The notes beneath the pieces are model-generated. The model had not been told where the DNA came from. It saw only the letters and a program-made list of their open reading frames with translations, and did no database searches. Below are positions 1 to 11,575 of a stretch of 64,000 bases of DNA, in pieces. Within the stretch, counting starts at the first letter, position 1; each line of letters starts with the position of its first letter. The stretch comes from Phytophthora quininea (Eukaryota; Oomycota; Peronosporomycetes; Peronosporales; Peronosporaceae). The position numbers and the translations under genes are program-made. Location: NCBI GenBank assembly GCA_011947345.1, contig JAAVTG010000554.1:1674001-1738000 (forward strand), written 5' to 3'.

Positions 1-3000
1 CAAAATACTTGAGAATCCGATTCCTCATCTTGGAACTAAGTGGTTTCGGTGCTCGGGGTTCGTTTATAAGGAGGCCGACAGCAGGTGCAGTCGGTTCCGG
101 GGCGACTAATGTATAGACCCACGTTTCCACGAAAGGCTGCCAACCAAGATAACTGGGGTGATAATAAACCACACCAAGCCGACTGATTGTTGCGGGGAGG
201 CGGCAGCCGTATCTGCCACCTCGAAAATCAACTGGATCCTGGGCAGGAGTTTAATCCGCTCGCCGTTCGCTAAGCAAAGCGTCATGTTATCATCTAGCAC
301 CGTATTCATGCTCTCAATCCACTGCGCATCAATTGGTCCATCGAAAGTAATCCAATAGAAGGGCAAATTCGGATCATTGAGACCCTGGTTACTGTTTTGC
401 CGAAGTAGCATTTCTTCGTTCTTTTCCATAATGCACGTACGTAGCAACTTCGACGCTAGTCCATCCGTCCATTCACGCGTGACGGGGTGAAAGAATCCGT
501 ACAGTTCGATCATTGAAATGGCTTTCGGATTCAGAGTGAACGAAACTACTCGTTGGAAGCGTGTATCTGGGTGGGCGGCTCGATCTCGCAATGTGGTAAC
601 TGCTGCTTTCAAAACGTTGGTGGCCGTGGTTTTCCCGCTGCCACTAGACCCGATTTGAACGACCCCAACACGGACTTCTAATGTTGCAAATAATTGTAGA
701 AGTTTCTTCTTCCACTGACGAGGACTCTGGAGTTGATTGCGCCGTAACTGTGTATCGATCTCTTCATCAAGTGAAGTTAACCAGTCTGCACTTGTGGTTG
801 GTGAGGAAGATTCCAATCCTTGAAGAAGTGCTTGGCTTTCAGCAACACCGATGGTCGATATAATCTCCGGAAAAGATCTTTTACGATCCCATGGAATAAC
901 TCGGCATCTTCGTCGGTGAGTTTTGGTGCATTTGCTCCAACCATAGCTTTGATCAGTACGACGCTCTCATCAAACGTAGTTGCGGAAATGGTGTCGCTAG
1001 TTATTCCATTCGGAGGCGAAGTTCCAGTTGCCACAGTCGAACGCTTCAGCGAGCCTGCCATCGTTAAAACTGATCTCACAGCTCGCATTCCAAAATCGTA
1101 ATGCCCTTGTTGGGACAATTGTTCGCTACACAGTTTGTATAGCTTTGTGACTTTCCTTGACAGCGGCTTCGCCATTTGAAAGCCTTCCGCAAAAGCACGA
1201 TTTCGGCGATCAGCGCATAGTCGGGGACCATCATAGCAACGGGCCGAAAGGACACCTTGAGATTGTCGGGCAGCTCGGTGCGGCCAGCATAGCCAGGATT
1301 CATTGTAATAATAACATGGTGGTCACGTAGAGGAACGCATCGATCGTCGAGCAGTACCTCCGAGGAGTTCATCAACCGTGCATTCCGCAACACGGCCATT
1401 TGCTGACCAACGACCGACAGCACTTCAATGTCGATCCGGTTGAACTCGTCTAAGCAGACCCACGTCCCGGCTTGAACCACACCATTAAGAATGCTTCCCA
1501 TCATCTTATAGCTCATCTGGCTGCTACAATTAATCACAATGCACAGAATCCCAAGCGCCTTCGCGAGGTCTTTGGAGGTTTCGGTCTTCCCCGTTCCAGC
1601 AGGACCTGAGGGGCGGCACCGTATCGCAGTTCAAGTGCTCCCGTAATTGTCATCCAACAACGATCTGTTAAAGGAGTGATGACGAGACGGCTACACGCGC
1701 CCATGTACTCATATCCATATTTGATACGACAGTTTGCTTGGTGAATTTCGCATTCGTCGTGCTCCGAGTACCATTGGTATCGCAATTGTTGCTCCCATAG
1801 AAAGTCGGTAGAATCAGTCACACGTTTCAACACTAAAGACTCGACTACATCGCGAAAATGCACGTCAGTTGTCACTAATGACACGACGATTCGACGTTGA
1901 ACTGAAGTCAGCGATGTGCGTATAAGTCGCGTCAAATTGCTCAGTTGGGTGCAAATGGTTTGGTGCCAGAGTGACAGTTCTCGTGTGGGGTCCTGCGAAG
2001 AAGACTTGAAGCAAAATTCACACTCCTTTGCCCAGACAATGTACGATACAACTGCAACGGCTTGGGCTGGATGTCGAAATAGCCACATTTCCCTGGAACT
2101 ATGCTGGAAATCTGCGAGGCAGTTCTTCACGTGTCGGTGCAGCGTTAGTTTCATGTTAGACAGGACAGCATTGAGCCAATCTTCGACATTGCCACGCGCT
2201 TTTATAGGCCTGCCAAAAGCAATGCGTTCACCTTCGGGACTGACAATCGCAGCAATATCTTGCGGTGTTACCGTAGTTGTGGTTGCAGCACCATGAGAGC
2301 CATCATTGTTTATGACTAGCTTTGCTAAGGCATCGAAACGGATAGAACGTAGCAGCTTCATCGGGAAGTTGCTTCTGAATATCTGGAGCTGCAAAAATGG
2401 TCTCAAGGTGCATCCATTTCCGCTGGCATTCAATCCACGCATCAAGCGTTTCTTGAAACAACAGCAACCGCTTTTGCCACATCACTGCCGTATCTTTGAT
2501 TGGTGAAATGAACTTCGAACTTAACACCGCAGTCATACCAATGAGACACTCTTCCAGCAAAGTATAAACATTTTCCAGCGAGACAAGGATGCAATAGTCT
2601 CTCGAGTCTTTGTGCGATTTAACCTCGAATTCCTGCCGTTCCCACAATACAATGATTTTAGTCAGCGTGTCTTTTAGCAGACGCTCTTGCGTAGCCTCTG
2701 TTGAGATGCGATTTATTTGCGCGGCATACGGAGACAAGTGCATTAGCACTAGCTCACCCAGGGTGATAATAGAGGAAGTATTTGCGGCGGTGCGATGGAG
2801 CCCGAGATGGCGTATACCAAAGCCAAGCAACTCGCCCAGCTGAGAGAAATGCCGCTCTTCGAAGCTTGGGCACTGTAAATCGGTTAATATTGGCATAGTG
2901 GTCCGATATTCTTCGACATCAGCCTTCAAATACGCACACAATCCACCCATACCGACTGGCAGCTTTTCCTCCCACTTGGTAATTTGGTTGTGGAAGCGCT

Positions 3001-6000
3001 CCACGACCTCGACAATCGAGGAAAGGTCAACTTCATCTGGAAATTTCTTGCCTTCCCATTCAGATTTGAAATTTTTCCAGTCTCGAACAGCTTTCCACAT
3101 CTCGATCTTTAGTGATAAATCGGTTTGTAAATCCTCTAGTTCGTCAAATGCAGTACTTAAAGGCAGACCCAGCGTTTTCTCATGGGCGAAGTGTTGTTTC
3201 ACTGCTGTCTCCAGTTGTGATACGTCGCCTTCAACGCATATCAGATACGCGATCGTATCGTTGATGTCGGAGTTCAAGTCAAAAAGAACCGAATCTGACA
3301 ACGCATTTGAGACAGATGCCAACTTGGAAACGAGATTTGGTAACCGAGCCTCAAGCTCGATGCCAAACTTCACCGTGTACTCCACACACGTGTTTTCAAA
3401 TAGGTCCATCGACGCTTTCAGCTGGGTTTTCTTCTGCGTAAGCATGAATGCATTCATTTGATCGATATCCGTGAATTTGACCCGGTATTCTTCAATAACG
3501 TGGTAAAGACTGCGGATACTGCTATACCTCTCTTCGATTTCTGCTTGCCCAGACTGAAGTTCACGTAAATAATCCAGTGAGGCTGAGAAATCATCAACTG
3601 TAGTCGGGGTCATGGAAATTCGGTCGTTCATGATAGTTAATTCACTGGCCAGGGTGTCATTAAGCTGACGGAAAATCACTGGGATTAATCTGTGAAGTGC
3701 GTCCACGCACTTTCGCGGAGCAGGCTTTAGAATTGCATTTAAGCGGACTCGGTCTAGCAGTAGGAGACCGCACGGCGCAAAGTCTGCGACGGCACCCACA
3801 TCCTGAGCTTCTTGCATGTATTTATCGAGGTATCCCCGAAAGTCGACAGCATCGGTATGCAGGAAACGTGAACTGTCAACAACCTGCTTGCAAAACCGCT
3901 CGTTGTCTTGATATCGTGCCAAGTACATCGAGAGTTCTCCGCAATTTTCCTCAGCACGTTCATATCCATCAATACAATCGCATTCAGACTCTGCAGGGTT
4001 TCCACAAACGTGGTGTCTTCCATTATGAGGATATCTAGATCCATTCCCTCACTTGTAATTTCTGAACTGTCATTGTCTCCGTCCTCTCCTTGAACCCCTT
4101 CGTCCAAGCTCGCTTCCACATAAGCTTTAAACATCGAGTTTCGAATAAGTCTGTCGCGGTTGGTGACCGCCATCAGGCCGTTAAAAACCAACGTCTCGAG
4201 TTGTAGACGAAGAGCTTCCGCATTCGGCATGAATTCAAGATAATCCATTGGACTTTCTGTCTCGTGCGTATCCGCTGAAGCTAAGTTGGTGTTGCGGCTT
4301 GGTTGGAAGGACGTTGTTGCTACTCCAGGAGGCATACCCGTTCGCAACGGCTGTGGTCGACCAGATCTACTGTCGTTGTTAGGAGCTGTGGAATTATCAA
4401 GCACCACTTCAACACGGAAAAGCGGCAGAATGGGTTGCTGAAGAAGATCAGCGGCAGTTTGGCTTTTTCCCGATCCTACACCATTTTCGCAGTTGTCACT
4501 GGAAAAATCCTCGCCATCCGGGCCATTGATGAACGTCGCTAGCTCCTCTTTGAGCGAAACTGCCGATGAAATTGCCATGCGCAAGAGCGCATCAGAGACC
4601 AAGAACTCGACCACACGGAGAAACTTGGTGAGTTTCCGACACTGCGTCCTCATGGTGGCACGTTCGGTGTACGTCATTCCCTTTTGTTCGCCTGCTTTGC
4701 TGTCTTCGATGTAACTCACACAGCTTCCCTTCCGGTGAGGAGTTCCAAGTGAAGATCGCCTACGGCCGTTAGCATTGTCCCCGACCGCCTTGTTTTCATT
4801 AAAGCCAGTGGTTTGTAAAAAGGAGAATAAAAAGTTTTCGCACGCTTTTTTGCTGTCATTTCGGCGTCGGAGATAAAGCGATCCACCTGCCGCTCTACCC
4901 GCATCTTCTGCGCCTTCAGACGAATAGCGAAATCCGAGTGTGTATGTCTTTTGCTGTTGGCCAGTATTTGTGGCGTCAGTTGCCGCTATGTCAGCTTCCG
5001 CAGACCCCTCTGGGTGTTCGAAGTCGAATAATTTGGCTTGCTGGAAATCGAGACAGGAGCGACGCAACTGGAAGAGCGCGTCGTGGAGGTGCGGGAGCAG
5101 GATAAATAGGTTTTGTTTAATGAGCTGAAGGCATCCAGCCGTTTCCTGGTGTTGAGAGTTTTTTCCAGATCGTAAACCTCTTCCAGATGCGGTATTTCTT
5201 GAAAAACGGCAGCTATACAAGGAGAAGCATCGACAGTAAGCACCCTGGCATGCTCTTGACAAAGGCCCATTGCGAACATACCTTGACAAGCAGCGAGTAA
5301 ATGTAGTTTTCACGCTCAAACTTGTCCAGTGGCTGGAAATCGACGCCGTCCGGACTAAAATGCGTGATCCCGAGTCGACTGACAGTGTAATAATTATTCG
5401 GGTTGATGCGCGAGTGGGTCGTCATCTCCATATTGTACGGGTTCGAGTCCACCCGTCGCAAGTAAAAGAACGAGTCGCGCGGCACCGTTCCGTTCGGCAT
5501 GTTCGACCCCGCGGCTCCAGTTGAACGCGTCAGATCCTCTACCAATTTCTCTGTTAGCGTCCTCACATCACTGTGCCGTGCGAGCAGCTCCCGTCGAGGG
5601 CTGTCTGGAAGGTCATTATCTTCCACTCTCTCCAAATTCACTGTTGGATTTTCAACTGCAGATTCCTCCCACGCAGCTGGCTGGTTCATATCAATATGTT
5701 GCGGTTTAAGACGTCGTCTCGGAGCAGTGGTTGCTCTTTGGTCCACATAGTACTTGTCCCTCGCACTCAAGGGCTCTCTCTCTACTTTCTGGACTGCATT
5801 GTCTCTAGTAGCCCTCGCAGAATGGATTTTTGCCGTTGTGAGGACACCGACATGGGCCTCGTCGGCACCAGAGCGTTTGGAGGGCGAACTGCAGCCGCTA
5901 GTGGCCTGTTCCTGCTGTGTCCCGACTCTGCTTGGTTGTCTTCTGCTACGTGTCGTGTCCTCGATGCAGCGCGATGGTCCTTCACTCCAGGGAACAACTG

Positions 6001-6264
6001 GGCCTCGACGACGCTCCGCTTCAGCCCTGAGGCCAATAGTCGCCCCTGGAGTCGCTCTCTGTCATCGTCTGGCTGCACAAGCAGCTCTCGGCCCTGTACG
6101 GGGGCCTTCCCAGCGCCGGAATGCGCCGTCACGGGCCTTGTAAGTGACGGGAACAGCGTTGCGTCTCGCTGGCTGAGTGCGCTGGAGCCCAGCGGCGTCG
6201 CGGGGCGGCGGCGGGCGCCTCTCGTGCGCGGCCTTGGCACTCCAGGCGCAGCCCGATCTTCCAT
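1..6264 (-). CDS. Axonemal dynein heavy chain, N-terminal part (C-terminus beyond left edge)
   Basis: Motor subunit that moves along microtubules in a flagellar axoneme. Reading from 6264 down there is a low-complexity N-terminus, then tail sequence LPFFKKYRIWKRFTIWKK, a linker region with WIECQRKWMHLETIF (DHC_N2 type), AAA1 with P-loop GPAGTGKTET (about 1580-1610) and Walker B WVCLDEFNRID, then AAA2 with P-loop GSSGSGKTT (about 640) and WITFDGPIDAQWIESMN. One intron is clear at 5213-5281 (GTATGT...TATAG). Apparent 1-nt frameshifts lie near 169, 866, 1190, 1600, 2350, 3935, 4730 and 5777; nearly all fit one base missing from a homopolymer, so I treat the gene as intact. The start at 6264 (MEDR) assumes the 5777 shift is an error; otherwise the N-terminus is uncertain. 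The exact class is inferred: most like the monomeric inner-arm DNAH3/7/12 type. Confidence 0.9.
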
Positions 6265-6412
6265 GTAAAAGTAACAGCAGCGTTGAGATTTTTGCGTTCT
6301 TCTAAAGTGCGATTGGGTGCAGAAATGGGTATGCCAAACTTGCGGTCGGGAAGCACTCGGTCTCCCCTGCAGCAGAAACAAAGGCACCACCACCAGAAGC
6401 CACCACGCAGCT

Positions 6413-6724
6413 ATGAGCCTCATCTCCAAGGTCGCGGGCCTGTACCAGAAGTCGGTGGGCAAGTCGTTCGGCATGTACGGCCTCAAGTACGACGACGCGC
6501 TCGTGGACACGGCGGCCGTGCAGACGGCGCTGCACTGGATCAACGGCGACGAGTACCAGGCGCGCACCAAGCGCATCGCCCGCGCCGCCGACTGCTCGCT
6601 CAAGCGCAGCTACCTGCCGGACGAGATCCAGGCTATCCAGCGCCCGCTCGAGTTCTACATATCGGACAAGGTGGACGAGGCCGACAAGCTCGCCACGGAG
6701 CGCGCCGACCTCACGCGATGGTGA
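6413..6724 (+). CDS. QCR7: Ubiquinol-cytochrome c reductase subunit 7 (complex III, 14 kDa subunit)
   Basis: Small matrix-side subunit of mitochondrial complex III (QCR7/UQCRB family), which stabilises cytochrome b. The 103-residue product has the family layout: an N-terminal helix, the GMYGLKYDDALVDTAAVQ region, a charged central part (QARTKRIARAADCSLKRSYLP) and an acidic C-terminus containing LEFYISDKVDEADK. Length matches the family (100-125 aa). An in-frame upstream extension exists but lacks family character, so the start is placed at ATG 6413 (MSLISKV). It is divergent from the dynein gene (starts about 150 bp apart) and converges with the next gene, whose stop lies 17 bp away. No intron or frameshift is seen. 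Confidence 0.88.
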   Translation: MSLISKVAGLYQKSVGKSFGMYGLKYDDALVDTAAVQTALHWINGDEYQARTKRIARAADCSLKRSYLPDEIQAIQRPLEFYISDKVDEADKLATERADLTRW

Positions 6725-6740
6725 ACACGGGGACGCCAAA

Positions 6741-7229
6741 TCAGCTCAGGGAAGCTTTAGGAAATTGAGGCTTTCGGACGAAGACGTTGTGGGCAGATAA
6801 GATAATGACGGAAAACAAGCAGAAAATGAAGAGGAAGACGGCGTTCTCGGGCAGATTTATTGCGGTAGTATGTGAACAGTCACCAACAGCTTTAGTTTTT
6901 CGTTTCGTGGGGATGTTGGGGTCGTTCACTTGGTCTGCAGGAGCTCGACCTCCACGGCCGAGAAGTGCAAAGTTGTCGTCCACTTCGTACCCGAAGAAGG
7001 CGTTGGCGTCGGCACGGCCAGATCTGGGGAGATACGAGACCAACAACGACGACGAGGAGGAAGAAGTGGTGGAGGACGACGATGGAGACGACGACGAAGA
7101 GTTTGGGGCCGCAGCAGAGCTGGAGCACACGCGACGGCAGCTGCAAAAGCAATCACATCCGCAACAACGACGACACTGGTCTGGCAAGCAACTAATGTCC
7201 AGTACGAAGACTTGTTCTTTCCCATTCAT
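6741..7229 (-). CDS. Hypothetical protein with Cys-rich N-terminus, Ser tract and C-terminal membrane segment
   Basis: Not recognised. The 162-residue frame from ATG 7229 has a Cys-rich segment (DQCRRCCGCDCFCSCRRVC), a long serine run at about residues 40-67, a GC3-rich segment (SGRADANAFFGYEVDDNFAL) and one hydrophobic segment near the end (AVFLFIFCLFSVIILSAHNVF), so it may be tail-anchored. I prefer this strand because the last 90 codons are strongly biased to C or G at third positions. The competing plus frame encodes an Asp/Glu tract followed by poorly biased codons. It starts 22 bp from the next gene on the other strand. A start further upstream (up to 7385) is possible and would overlap that gene. 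Confidence 0.45.
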   Translation of the reverse strand: MNGKEQVFVLDISCLPDQCRRCCGCDCFCSCRRVCSSSAAAPNSSSSSPSSSSTTSSSSSSLLVSYLPRSGRADANAFFGYEVDDNFALLGRGGRAPADQVNDPNIPTKRKTKAVGDCSHTTAINLPENAVFLFIFCLFSVIILSAHNVFVRKPQFPKASLS

Positions 7230-7251
7230 GTGTTCGAGTTGACGGTAAAAT

Positions 7252-8207
7252 ATGATTGCAGACAGCAAGGTCAAGTTAAAGTCGAAGTTTCGACCATCGT
7301 CGGCGCCAGCGAAGACCGAAATCCGCGTCGAATGCTCGAGGTGCTCCAATAAAGACGACAAGCGCAAACGATCGTCTGCTACCATTTCTATCGCTTACCT
7401 TCGAGCTGCCGCGGAGAAGAAAAAGCACGCGATCGAGAATTTGCCGTACGAGTGAGATTTTGCCTGTGATTGTAAAACTCATTTTGCACGGTTTGTTGTG
7501 GTTGCAGCGTGAACTCTTTCGAGAGGAAACCGAGTTCAGAAAGAAGATCACGATCAAGATTGAGCAAGCCAACAAGATGATGGCTGCCATCGGCAGCTCA
7601 AGTCATTCAGTGCAGCTCCTGTACGGTGGTTTTCGTGTGTGTCTTTCGCCATGCATAAAATTTGGTTTCATTTCATTTGCTGCAGGATCGGGAAGGAACC
7701 CACATGATCCGAGTTCATGACCCGACAAGCGGCGACCGTGTCATTTCCGTCGAGATTTTTCATATCCTCTCCACTTCCTTTTCACGTTGCATTCGTCGTA
7801 CCGATACGACGCCGCCATTTCCTTAACTTCTATGTGCTGGTTTACTCCGTGAGTTCGAGCAGCTAGCGACCGTCCCGCTGGGTCAAACCATGCAGCTTCA
7901 TCCACTGTCACCAACTAGCACCAGCGTTCCTGGCAAGGGTGGCGGTAAGAGCTCATTACAACGCAGCGGTTTGGACCCTCGTTCGCGACTGAGCGCTCGG
8001 CCGTCTAGTTCTGCCCGTGATGCGCAATGGGAAGGCGACGGTCTTCGCTCTCGAGCCAAAGTCAAGCCTGCCGATCGCACCCAAGTGCAAGAAGAACTTC
8101 GAGACGTGCTGGAAAGCACCATCGAGCTTACCAAAGTACTGCAGGAGCAGCTACACGAGCTTAAACTCAAGGGCTGGAACGTAGCCCCTCGTTCATGCGC
8201 AGGCTAG
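7252..8207 (+). CDS. Hypothetical coiled-coil protein, multi-exon
   Basis: Not recognised. Exon 1 starts at ATG 7252 (MIADSKVKLKSKF) and ends about 7452. An intron (GTGAGATTTTG...TTGCAG) joins it to a charged helical exon (RELFREETEFRKKITIKIEQ). A second intron (GTACGG...TGCTGCAG) leads to an exon encoding DREGTHMIRVHDPTSGDR; its phase fits only if one G is missing at the donor. The last exon (from about 7855) holds a Ser/Pro-rich linker and a C-terminal coiled coil (QVQEELRDVLESTIELTKVL). The third intron, between about 7760 and 7855, could not be resolved. The pieces share a consistent order and codon bias, so one gene is the simplest reading. Confidence 0.5.
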
Positions 8208-8329
8208 AACAACTGTTCGATCGACACGTATGATCAAAGAAACCACAAGCAAATAGATGGACTAGCTCCCAAGGAAGTTAAAGTAGCCTTTAACATGAAA
8301 CTCAACCACGGACAAATACCCCCACAGCC

Positions 8330-9034
8330 CTACTTCTTCGAGCTGTGCGAACCACAATAGCCGCCGGTCTTGGAGCTCTTGTTGCATCCCTCATTCTTGC
8401 ACAAGCTCTTGGCGCCGTGCGACCAGCACACGCCATTCTTGCGCGATGCATTGGTGCACCCTACGGCGGCGCACCGCTTGCCGCCTCCGTGGCTGATGCA
8501 CCGACCACGACTAACGGGGTACTTCTGGCAACCCTCCTCGGCGCAGCGCTTGCGGCCACCATGCCCGCCGCAGAAGCCTCCAGCTCTGGCGTTGTTGCTG
8601 CAGCCGACCATACCACACAGCTTTGAGCTGTTGGTGCGTTTGGTCTTCTTGCTGCTCGATCGACGGAGCAGCGGCGACGTCTTCGACGTCGAAGTGGGCG
8701 ATGGAGATTTGTCCAAGTACGAATTCTGCGACTGCTGGTCGCTCTCCTCGCTTGAAGCTGATGTCGTTTGAGTGCTTGGACAAGGGATTTCCCCTCCATG
8801 TCAATTGTCGACATCTCCGTCTTCAGCTAGCGCGTCCTTGTCGCTGTCCTCGACACTGTCATTCGTCGCACACTTCCACTCCAACCTCTCGGCCTCGAGT
8901 GCTGTGATCTTTTGTCGAAGCTTGAGGTTGTCGATCTGCAGTTCCCTGTTTTCGATCTGCAGGTCCTTGTTTTGTTGAAGCAGCTCCAGCTCCGAGTCCG
9001 TCAGCCTTGGAAGCAAGTCTTCGCGCCGCGCCAT
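8330..9034 (-). CDS. Coiled-coil/WRKY19-like zinc-finger protein, copy A
   Basis: Probable nuclear or regulatory protein of a family expanded in oomycetes; its biochemical role is unknown. The N-terminus (from ATG 9034) is a leucine/asparagine coiled coil (ELELLQQNKDLQIENRELQI), then an acidic segment, a Ser-rich linker (TTSASSEESDQQS) and four Cys/His repeats such as CAEEGCQKYPVSRGRCISHG and CKNEGCNKSSKTGGYCGSH (C-x4-C ... C-x2-H, the WRKY19-like zinc-finger pattern). A TGA interrupts the frame near 8801. Comparison with copies B and C suggests two nearby compensating 1-nt errors rather than a true stop, but decay cannot be excluded. It is the most downstream member of a three-gene tandem array. 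Confidence 0.72.
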
Positions 9035-9173
9035 TGCCTTTCAACGCTCAAAACTTCAACTGACAAAAAAAAGATACAATGGAAACGTGCTGACCAACAC
9101 TCTCGTGCCAGGGAGGGAAACATGTTACCTTGACCGAACCAGCAACCTTCTTGAGCCAATGACGCCCATTGCC

Positions 9174-9862
9174 CTACTTCTCCATCTTGTGCGAGCAGCA
9201 GTAGCCTCCCGATTTGGGACTCTTGTTGCACCCGTCAGCCTTGCACGTGAGCTTGCCACCATGCACCCAACACAGGCCATTCACGCGCGAATTGTTCGTG
9301 CAACCCTTCACGGAGCAGCGCGTGCTTCCTCCATGCTTGCAGCACAAGCCACGCACCTTGGCCTGCTTTTGGCAGCCCTCCTCAGAGCAGCTCTTGCGCG
9401 TGGCACAGAAGCCGCTAGCTTTGGTGCCTGTCTTGCGGCAGCCAGCAGCCGCAGCGCTGTGTACGCGCTTGCTTCTCTCGTCTCTAATGCTTCTAGCGCG
9501 AGAGCGGGTCATTGGAGTTGATGGTGCAGTCGACTGTGGCTGCGGTCGTGGCTGCAGCTCGCTTGAAGCCGAAGTAGATTGTTTGGAGGGAGAGTCGACT
9601 TCTCTTCTAGTTCATCGTCCAACTCCAGGACGTCTTCACTCTCCACTTCGCTCGCCTCGCCACTTTCCTCGGCGTCGTCGTCACTGTCCACAGTGTTTCT
9701 CTTCAACGTGTTGATATTGGCCTTGACTGTCGCGAGCTCCTGTAGCAACCTGCGCGTTTCGTCCTGGTGGTCCCTCTTCTCCAGAAGCAATTGAAGCTTG
9801 AGGTTTTCGATCTGGAGATCCTTATTTTGCAGAAGCAGCTCCATGTCTTCTGGGCCCTTCAT
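9174..9862 (-). CDS. Coiled-coil/WRKY19-like zinc-finger protein, copy B
   Basis: Tandem paralogue of the neighbouring genes with the same order. An N-terminal coiled coil (MELLLQNKDLQIENLKLQLL, start ATG 9862) is followed by an acidic stretch (SDDDAEESGEASEVESEDV), a Ser/Pro linker sharing TSASSE with copy A, and about four Cys/His repeats, including CSEEGCQKQAKVRGLCCKHG and CKADGCNKSPKSGGYCCSH. The coiled coil and finger frames differ by one base near 9595-9600, at an AAG run after EELEEK; I read this as an indel error inside one gene. The sequence upstream of its start resembles that of copies A and C, so the duplicated unit included the promoter. Confidence 0.75.
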
Positions 9863-9959
9863 CTTTGCAGGGACAAGCCTTCTTTGTGCCTTTCAAAGGA
9901 GAACACTTCAAGTGACTGGAAAAGATGCAAGGGAAACTATCGGACCAACATTCACGTGT

Positions 9960-10737
9960 CGTTAGCGAAACATGCATTGATTTGATTTGTTGCGGTTTTT
10001 ACGGGCTAACTACTCCCAATATTGCGCTCTGCTGCAACCTCGCCTACGGATAACGTACCATGTGTACCAACCCGCGGTAGTAGCCCACACACAGCCAACT
10101 TGCTCGTAGAACCTCCCGGCTCTTACTAGCAAGTTAGCCTTACACGTACTATGAAAGTTATGCAATGGGAATCCCAGGACCCTCATGCCGAGCCTTGACT
10201 GGGGCGGTCGAGGTGCTGTTGTCGGTCTGCTAGCCACCGACGTCCACGTTCATGGATCCACTGTCGTCGCTCCTGCAGTCGGTGGGATACCTTCGTCTGA
10301 GAACGACGCGTCCAATTTTGCCTACGAGACTGGATACCTTGGTTGACATCGGCTAACAGTACATTGCAATCCCGGTAGTCGACATCTGCAGCATCACGCG
10401 TGCAAGTAAATTTCCAGTGCTCCCGCAAGGCCAACCACACGCTATAAAAGTATGTTGCGTGTAGACTCTTCGTTTGGCTTGCCGTGTATGAGACTATGTG
10501 TGCCCATTCCAGACTGCCACGCGTCATTGTGGGGTAGCGTCCATCCTTTAGGGGCGTCGTACACTGCCAACCCAAGACGATCAATTGTTGGCGCAATTGC
10601 GCCCACCACGATGGCTGCAACATGCTGTCACTGTTTTGGTTATACCAGTCAAGGACGGGATGACAAGTATCTGCAACGTCATCACCACTACCCACCGTAG
10701 TCCACTCATTCATTAGCCACCGTTAGCGAAACATGCA
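9960..10737. repeat. 17-bp direct repeats bounding an insertion
   Basis: CGTTAGCGAAACATGCA occurs at 9960-9976 and again, identical, at 10721-10737. The copies flank about 744 bp present only between tandem copies B and C; the A-B junction has a related but uninterrupted sequence. This looks like a target-site duplication. Confidence 0.6.
9977..10720 (-). mobile_element. Putative inserted element of ~0.74 kb, class uncertain
   Basis: The segment lies exactly between the two 17-bp direct repeats and breaks the tandem zinc-finger array. I see no clear terminal inverted repeats. Read on the minus strand its 3' end is AAATCAAATCAA just before the flanking repeat. A short simple-sequence tail plus a long target duplication would fit a non-LTR (SINE/LINE-like) insertion. 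It contains a 176-codon open frame at 10183-10713 (minus) with ordinary composition but no domain I recognise. Strand is inferred only from that tail and frame. It could also be a host segment picked up during duplication. Confidence 0.45.
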
Positions 10738-10800
10738 CGGTAAAGCAACCACTATTTAGTCCTGCCCTGCCCGATAAATATCACCACTGGCCTTGCTGCT

Positions 10801-11448
10801 TCATCTCTTGTGTGAGCAACAATAACCGCCCGACTTGGGGCTTTTGTTGCACCCTCAACCTTGCACGATTCCTTTCCGCCGTGCGACCAGCACAAACCTT
10901 TCAAGCGCGACTTGTTCGTGCAGCCCTCCACGCTGCATGGCCTACCCCTCCGTGCTTGATGCACATGCCGAGCCGCTTGGCCTGACTGTGGCAGCCCTCC
11001 TCGGAGCACAGCCGGGCAGTCTTTGCGCGCTCGGTGTTGCTATCTTCGATGCGCACTTTGGCGGTGATCTTCTTACTTTTGTTGCGGGTCTTTCAGCGAG
11101 GAAGCGCCGACCGAGTCTTGGGCGTTCGAGCAGTCAGGAGGGTCTTCGTCGGAGTAGCGCTCCTGGGCGAGTGCTGTTCGATTTGCTTGCTTGAACTCGA
11201 CCGCATCTTGGGCCGTACCACCTTTCCTGGAGAGGGCGACCTCCCTCCATGTCAACTGCCTCGATGTCTTGGTCCACCGACGGCTTGTGCTTGTCGTTTT
11301 CCCGTGCACCGCCCTCCGACCAGTAGCTCTTCCACTCGCTTCTCTCCGCCTTTAGCGCGTTGATCTCCAGCTGGAGCTGTAGGTTTTCGATCTGGAGGTC
11401 CTTGTTCTGTAGCAGCAGCTCCATCTCGCTCTGCTTCCGTGAAGACAT
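10801..11448 (-). CDS. Coiled-coil/WRKY19-like zinc-finger protein, copy C
   Basis: Third member of the array. From ATG 11448 the product begins with the same coiled-coil block (SEMELLLQNKDLQIENLQLQ), an acidic/charged linker containing AVDMEGG, then Cys/His repeats (CSVEGCTNKSRLKGLCWSHG and a last repeat starting CKVEG). A 1-nt loss after CKVEG moves the frame. Read in the shifted frame the final repeat keeps its Cys/His spacing and ends at the TGA at 10801-10803, like copies A and B. At least one more frameshift lies between the coiled coil and the fingers (about 11010-11200), and a repeat may be missing, so this copy is more degraded than the others. Confidence 0.6.
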
Positions 11449-11575
11449 CGTCGCGTGCCTTTCAACGAGGAAAACTTCAACTGGCTGGAAAATGGGTAAC
11501 GTGCTGACCATCACTCTGACGAGTGTTTGGGAATATATGCAACATGAGAGGCTGCGGCAACTTCCATCGTCAGAA

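Noticed and set aside
5400..5460. GGTTCGAGTCCACC as a tRNA T-arm
   Set aside because: It lies within dynein coding sequence, and no acceptor or anticodon stem pairs around it.
1..6264. Dynein gene as a pseudogene
   Set aside because: Motifs on both sides of every break are intact and the breaks sit in base runs, so errors are more likely.
6787..7242. Plus-strand frame with a long Asp/Glu tract
   Set aside because: The acidic tract is the complement of a Ser-coding repeat. The minus frame has better third-position bias and a clean membrane segment before its stop.
8330..11009. Repeated short units in the zinc-finger genes as a CRISPR-like or satellite array
   Set aside because: The periodicity is from Cys/His protein repeats with variable DNA, in an intron-bearing eukaryotic region.
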